The notes under the pieces were generated by a model that saw nothing but the letters and a program-made list of their open reading frames with translations, was not told the DNA's origin and did no database searches. Of a DNA stretch of 64,000 nt, positions 60,101 to 64,000 are shown piece by piece. The DNA comes from Euglena gracilis (taxonomy: Eukaryota > Euglenida > Euglenophyceae > Euglenales), in NCBI GenBank assembly GCA_039621445.1, contig CP154956.1, positions 75,430,192 to 75,494,191 of the forward strand, written 5' to 3'. The position numbers were made by a program, and so were the translations under genes. Numbering within the stretch: position 1 is the stretch's first letter; every line of letters begins with the position of its first letter.

Positions 60101-62442
60101 TTTGTTCTTGATGCTGGAAGCCTGGGAGTGTGCACAAAACCTCGTGAAAAATAGTCCTCCCATTTCAGTTTTTCAAACTGGCAAAAACCAGTGAAGGAAT
60201 TTCTGAAACAGTCTCTCTTTGCCTTCCCCTGCACAGACTCTCGGACCAGGAGATGTGGACCAGTGAAGAAAATCCACTGCTGGTGCTGCTGGTGCACCGG
60301 CTTCGGGGGTTTGAGAGGTTCCACAGAGTTACGGCACCAGTTTCAGTACTCACGATCGGCCAACGGGGAAGGGCTGTGGCAGACGGCGGTGGAAGACGTG
60401 CAGAAGGATCTGTTTCAGGGCCCCCAGCGGACATTCATTTAGTGTGGTACACCAACGTTGTCATTTTGTGGTTCACTGTGGACACCAGAAAATTTTTTGT
60501 GGTTCACCTGTGGACACCAAAAAAATATTTTTGGTTCACATGTGGACACCAAACATTTGGGTCAAAAAAATCGATTTTTCTAAAATTTCTCGAAAACGTT
60601 AGGGAGTCAAAGCAAATGTCCGGCGACCGGAATTGAAGCCCTTTTGAAGCCCTGTCTAAGGATATTTTGATTTCCCTGCAACTCCCCGCCCAGCCCGAGT
60701 TACAACCATTTTTCGGCCAATTTGGGCTATTTTGTACAGTTTTGGCCCTGTTTTGATTTCGCTGTTTCAGGCTATTTTTTAGTTAAAAAGGTCCAAAAAA
60801 TTCGAAAAAAAATCGAAAAAAAATTTTAGCCCGAAACATGATGTTTCCCGGACCCGAAAGAACTGTTTTTGAGCCAAAAAATGAGCGTTTTCGACCCCCC
60901 CCCCGGAACCCATGCATTTGGGTGCAAATTTTTATACTGAGCCTCAAGAGGGTCCTAAAATACACACCCCACGCGAATTTTTTTTGCTCCCCGCAGAGGA
61001 GGGGGACCCCCCTCCTCCTGGGAGACCAGGTTTGAAAGGGGTTGAACTGTTAATGGGACTTGCACATAATGGACGGCCGAAAAGACCAGCATTGCAAATT
61101 ATGATTAGAAATTACACACCTGCAACAGTAATTTTTGAAAGGTTAAGAGGTCACCGACCCCCTCCCATACCCTCCACACCCCTTTGCTTCGATTTTTTCG
61201 ACTTTTTTTTGACCCGGAAATTGAGAAGTTTCGGCGATCGAAAATTGGAGGTTGGAGGGGGGGTCCCCCACCCCCCCCTCCTCCGAGATTCCTATACAAG
61301 CCTGGGGTGTGATTCGCTGTCAATTAATTGAGCCGGAGCCAAGGTCCACAACTTTGATTTTTTTGATCCTCAATCGAGTTTTGTGGACTACAAAATTTTT
61401 GTGGACACCAGAAAATTTTTTGTGGTTCACCTGTGGACACCAAAAAAAATTTTGGTCGCATGCTCTTGATTTGCACCAAAAATTAGAAGATTCCAGCTGG
61501 CAACAAAACCCATTTAGGTCTCAAAATGCGGCCAAACTGGCAGCAGTGCTCACTAAGTGGATTCTCTTGAAGGTTGGAGACTCTTTGAGCTGTGAACTTG
61601 TCGATCAGCTCCCAAGTGGGAAACAGTATGAGACCGCAAAGTCCGTGGATTCACAGATTGCATTTCCGGAATTGTATTATTGTTCTCGCGATTTGAATTG
61701 GAGCCTTCCAATTCCATTCACGAGGGCTGTTTTTCTCACAAGTTGTAAAACATGTTTTTTTTTATTTGAAAACGTGGCCCAAAATTGCCCCCAAAAAGGT
61801 AATAATTTTGAAATGTTCTAGATTGCGCGATCCTGCAGGTCTACTTTTATGAGCTAAGTGCGAAGTAGACCGACTAACGTGGAAAGATCCCACTTTGCCT
61901 CTGGGAGGCTCTTTTGAATTGAAGGGAGGCATGCTCTTTTATGGTGAATGCAATTAATCCTCATTATCTTGGGCACTTTTAACAGTCCAAGGGGGATGAA
62001 AAAAGGGGGGAATGTCAAAAAAATGGTCGGAAAAATGGTATGGGGATTGCACTTCGAAATTTTGGCTTAATCTTAGTATTTGTTATCCAACTGCCAAGTT
62101 TCGGGAAACAGTTGGGTCTGGACCTTGGGGGCAGCCAGCATCTTTTTCCTCCCCAGCACCTTTCCAGCCAACTGGCTGGACCCCCCCCCCCGAGATATGT
62201 TCGAGCCTGAGAACTGGAACCCCCGGGTCGCTAAGGCGGCGCCCGTTCGATGTTCATATGCATGTATTTTTTTGCAAGTTCTATGTGCCTGTTTACTCCG
62301 GGGTGATGCGCAGGCTGCCGCCCCCCCCCCCCAGGAGTACTTCGCACAGCACCAGGCCGGCTGCTGGCGACGCCACCCGCCGGGGTACGAGGTGTACCGC
62401 CACCGGGGCATCTCCGTCTATGAGGTGGACGGGGCGTCCGGG
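57190..62442 (+). CDS. MYST-family histone acetyltransferase (Tip60/Esa1/MOF-like), 3' truncated by window end
   Basis: Nuclear lysine acetyltransferase with an N-terminal chromo-barrel (Tudor-knot) domain and a MYST zinc finger. Seen exons: 57190-~57400 ([14 protein letters not shown], then in another frame [10 protein letters not shown] and [16 protein letters not shown]); ~58060-58188 ([22 protein letters not shown], donor GTAAGT); 58792-58842 ([17 protein letters not shown], exactly 17 codons); ~59455-59549 ([28 protein letters not shown]); 62335-62442 ([33 protein letters not shown]). Exons 4 and 5 join in phase to build the C2HC finger CEFC...HQAGC. The acetyl-CoA-binding domain (QNLCLLAKLFLDHK onward) is not in the window. 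The first exon contains a one-base frame break near 57292. The chromo barrel places it with Tip60/Esa1/MOF rather than MOZ/Sas. Confidence 0.88.
58272..58485. repeat. (TG)n/(CG)n microsatellite in MYST intron
   Basis: GTGTGCGTGCGTGC alternating array beginning about 85 bp after the exon 2 donor. It is an alternating purine-pyrimidine, Z-prone sequence. The VCVC frames are artefacts. Confidence 0.95.
60462..60560. repeat. GTGGTTCAC-TGTGGACACC minisatellite, copy 1
   Basis: Three units with a period of about 33 bp, each containing GTGGTTCAC followed by TGTGGACACCA. A 49-bp stretch (60477-60525) is repeated identically at 61400-61448 in the same orientation. Both lie in the large MYST intron. 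Confidence 0.85.
61380..61458. repeat. GTGGTTCAC-TGTGGACACC minisatellite, copy 2
   Basis: Direct repeat of the array at 60462-60560. The 49-bp core is identical. About 870 bp separate the cores; that interval has no recognisable reverse transcriptase or integrase frame. Confidence 0.85.
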
Positions 62443-64000
62443 GTTGGGACCCGGGACGCGTGAGTGGTGCTGTTTGGACCCTGCTGACTTTTGTTGAATT
62501 TGGGTTCCGCCTGGCACGCCACGGGGTTACTTAAATTAGGATCACACAGTCAATGAAAACATCGCAATCTTCAAAGCACAGTTGCGAGGGAAAAGTCCTG
62601 CATCAGCAAAAATGCCGTTTGTTTAGTGTGAGGTTTTCTCGGGCTCTCAGGTCCGCTATCCTCCCAATAATGGGAAATGCCCACCAAGTTTATTGGCCTC
62701 TGGAAGGCTGTGGTTCACAAAAAGAAGAAGTCAACATGCTGTTTTCTTTTTCCAACCAAGTGGCTCACGGGACTTTCCAGTCTGGGGCTTGCTCCACCAG
62801 TACCCCCCTGTACCAGGGTTCGATAAAAAGGGTGTATGGAGAGTAGGTGCCCCGGAAAACAGGGGGTCCATACCCCCCCCCCCCTTGCCACTTTCCAGAC
62901 CGACCCTGAGGGGGTGCCTCAGTCCCCCAAAAAGGTCAATATTTTCCTTCTGGCGCTTTGACAAATTTTTCCCTTTTTGGCGGGGGGACAATTTTTGGTC
63001 TGGCGGTCCGCACCAGGCCAAAGGTCGGTCACCCAGACAGGTGGGATGTCACGGGAGGTTGGTCCTTGGGAGGTGGATGCTAAACAGGATTTTTTTTTTG
63101 GCTGTGCCGTGGCCGACCACAACCCAACCACGGCCAAATTTGGCTGTCGAAATGGTTGGTTGGGGCCACGGCCTGCTGCGGCCGGCCGCGGCTCCAACCA
63201 AACTGCAAAAGGTGATCACAAAAAGATTTTATGACGTTATTTGAAGGAGTAGGGTTAGGGTTAAGATTCTCATGCAAACAGCAGAAACAGTTGAACCCTT
63301 CCCGCTCAACGTTGTTAGATTGGCCTCTACAGGGTACTCAGCGAACCCAAAGAGCCGCCCAACTAGGGTTAATACACATGGGGGGACCCGAGCGAGGTGC
63401 CGAAGGTGCAGGGTCCCCCCATGTGTATTAACCCTATTTGGGCGGCTCTTTGGGGTAGCTGGTGCCCTGTAGGCAGGTAGGGGCCAATTTATTTCGCTAT
63501 TGTGCGATGCAGTTCTGCTTCGGTCGCTGGATCTGTTGTGGCAGGGTGGCCGCAGCCGGCCTCGGCCTGCGGCAGCCCAACCAAGTCCCCATTTTTGGAT
63601 TTCCAAATCCAAGGTGGGTAGGCCACGGCCGGCCGCGACCCAACCAACGGCCGCCCAACCTCCCGTGAACGACCACCCCACCCGGACCGTGCCACTGTTT
63701 AGGTGGAGGGTGTTCCTCCCACCCCCCCTCCCCCCTGGACTGCGGGGGTCTGACCCCCCCCCACCTGCTCATCTCAAACCCATCTCAAACCCATCTCAAA
63801 CCCTGCCATCAGGCACATTCATTCATACATGTGTATTATGTATATTTTTTGTCAAGGGCTGGTTTGTCAGGCCCAGTTTAGCCCCGTTCATATATGTATG
63901 CATGCATTATTTATTATGTGTATAGCAATAATCATAATATGTAATATATAATATATACATATGTATTATATACAGATATACTACATATATCATGTATAAT
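62443..64000. other. Right-edge region: MYST intron made of nested repeats
   Basis: No exon for the acetyltransferase core was found after 62442. The interval is mostly inverted-repeat elements (62814-63805) followed by AT-rich TATGTATA sequence (63880-64000). Three tandem CCATCTCAAAC units lie at about 63770-63801. The MYST gene must continue beyond the edge. Confidence 0.5.
62814..63805. mobile_element. Composite of nested inverted-repeat elements
   Basis: The outer ends read CAGGGTTCGATAAAAAGGG (62814) and, on the opposite strand, CAGGGTTTGAGATG (63805), resembling the hAT-like MITE ends at 33105, but the flanking 8-mers do not match. Inside, TCACGGGAGGTTGG (63048-63061) is inverted at 63656-63669. 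Inside that, a fold-back of about 168 bp (63320-63487) has arms sharing AAAGAGCCGCCCAA and TAGGGTTAATACACATGGGG. The layers suggest successive insertions. Confidence 0.6.

Noticed and set aside
63248-63262. TAGGGTTAGGGTTAAG, telomere-like
   Set aside because: Only two units are present, inside nested inverted-repeat elements; too short to call an interstitial telomere.

Overview
This 64 kb window looks like nuclear DNA from an intron-rich eukaryote, probably a protist. Genes are chains of short exons (mostly 30-220 bp) with very GC-rich third codon positions. They are separated by introns of 0.3-3 kb packed with C/G homopolymers, microsatellites and small transposon-like repeats. I see no bacterial operon signals, rRNA, tRNA or CRISPR. 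The lineage cannot be fixed from sequence alone. A cyclase-associated protein with only its C-terminal domain visible recalls short alveolate forms, but that is weak evidence.

Layout. The 3' part of a HAD-superfamily phosphatase runs on + (1.9-3.1 kb). Five genes then follow on the - strand: a C-terminal cyclase-associated protein (CAP, 6.1-9.8 kb), coronin (10.9-21.4 kb), the ubiquinone methyltransferase COQ5 (28.0-40.6 kb), the mRNA cap guanine-N7 methyltransferase (42.4-50.1 kb) and an unrecognised coiled-coil protein (51.4-57.0 kb). A MYST histone acetyltransferase starts divergently on + at 57.2 kb and runs past the right edge. Most calls rest on family motifs read exon by exon. Many splice junctions are phase-consistent, and some are not resolved.

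How the genes relate. CAP and coronin are both actin-turnover proteins and lie head-to-tail on the same strand. COQ5 begins with an arginine-rich, mitochondrial-type presequence. The cap methyltransferase and the MYST protein act on mRNA and chromatin. I see no shared pathway across the block beyond the two actin genes.

Most of the window is non-coding. It holds at least two small elements with hAT-like ends (CAGGG...) and 8-bp target duplications (33105-33536 and 17539-18403), a fold-back element inside an AT microsatellite (30639-30937), a two-copy repeat with a conserved ORF tail (30008-30435, 39016-39497), nested inverted repeats near the right end, and long microsatellites. Other points of note are probable GC-AG introns, acceptors preceded by pure C-runs, a one-base frame break in the MYST first exon, and a 1.1 kb reading frame broken by a single TGA.
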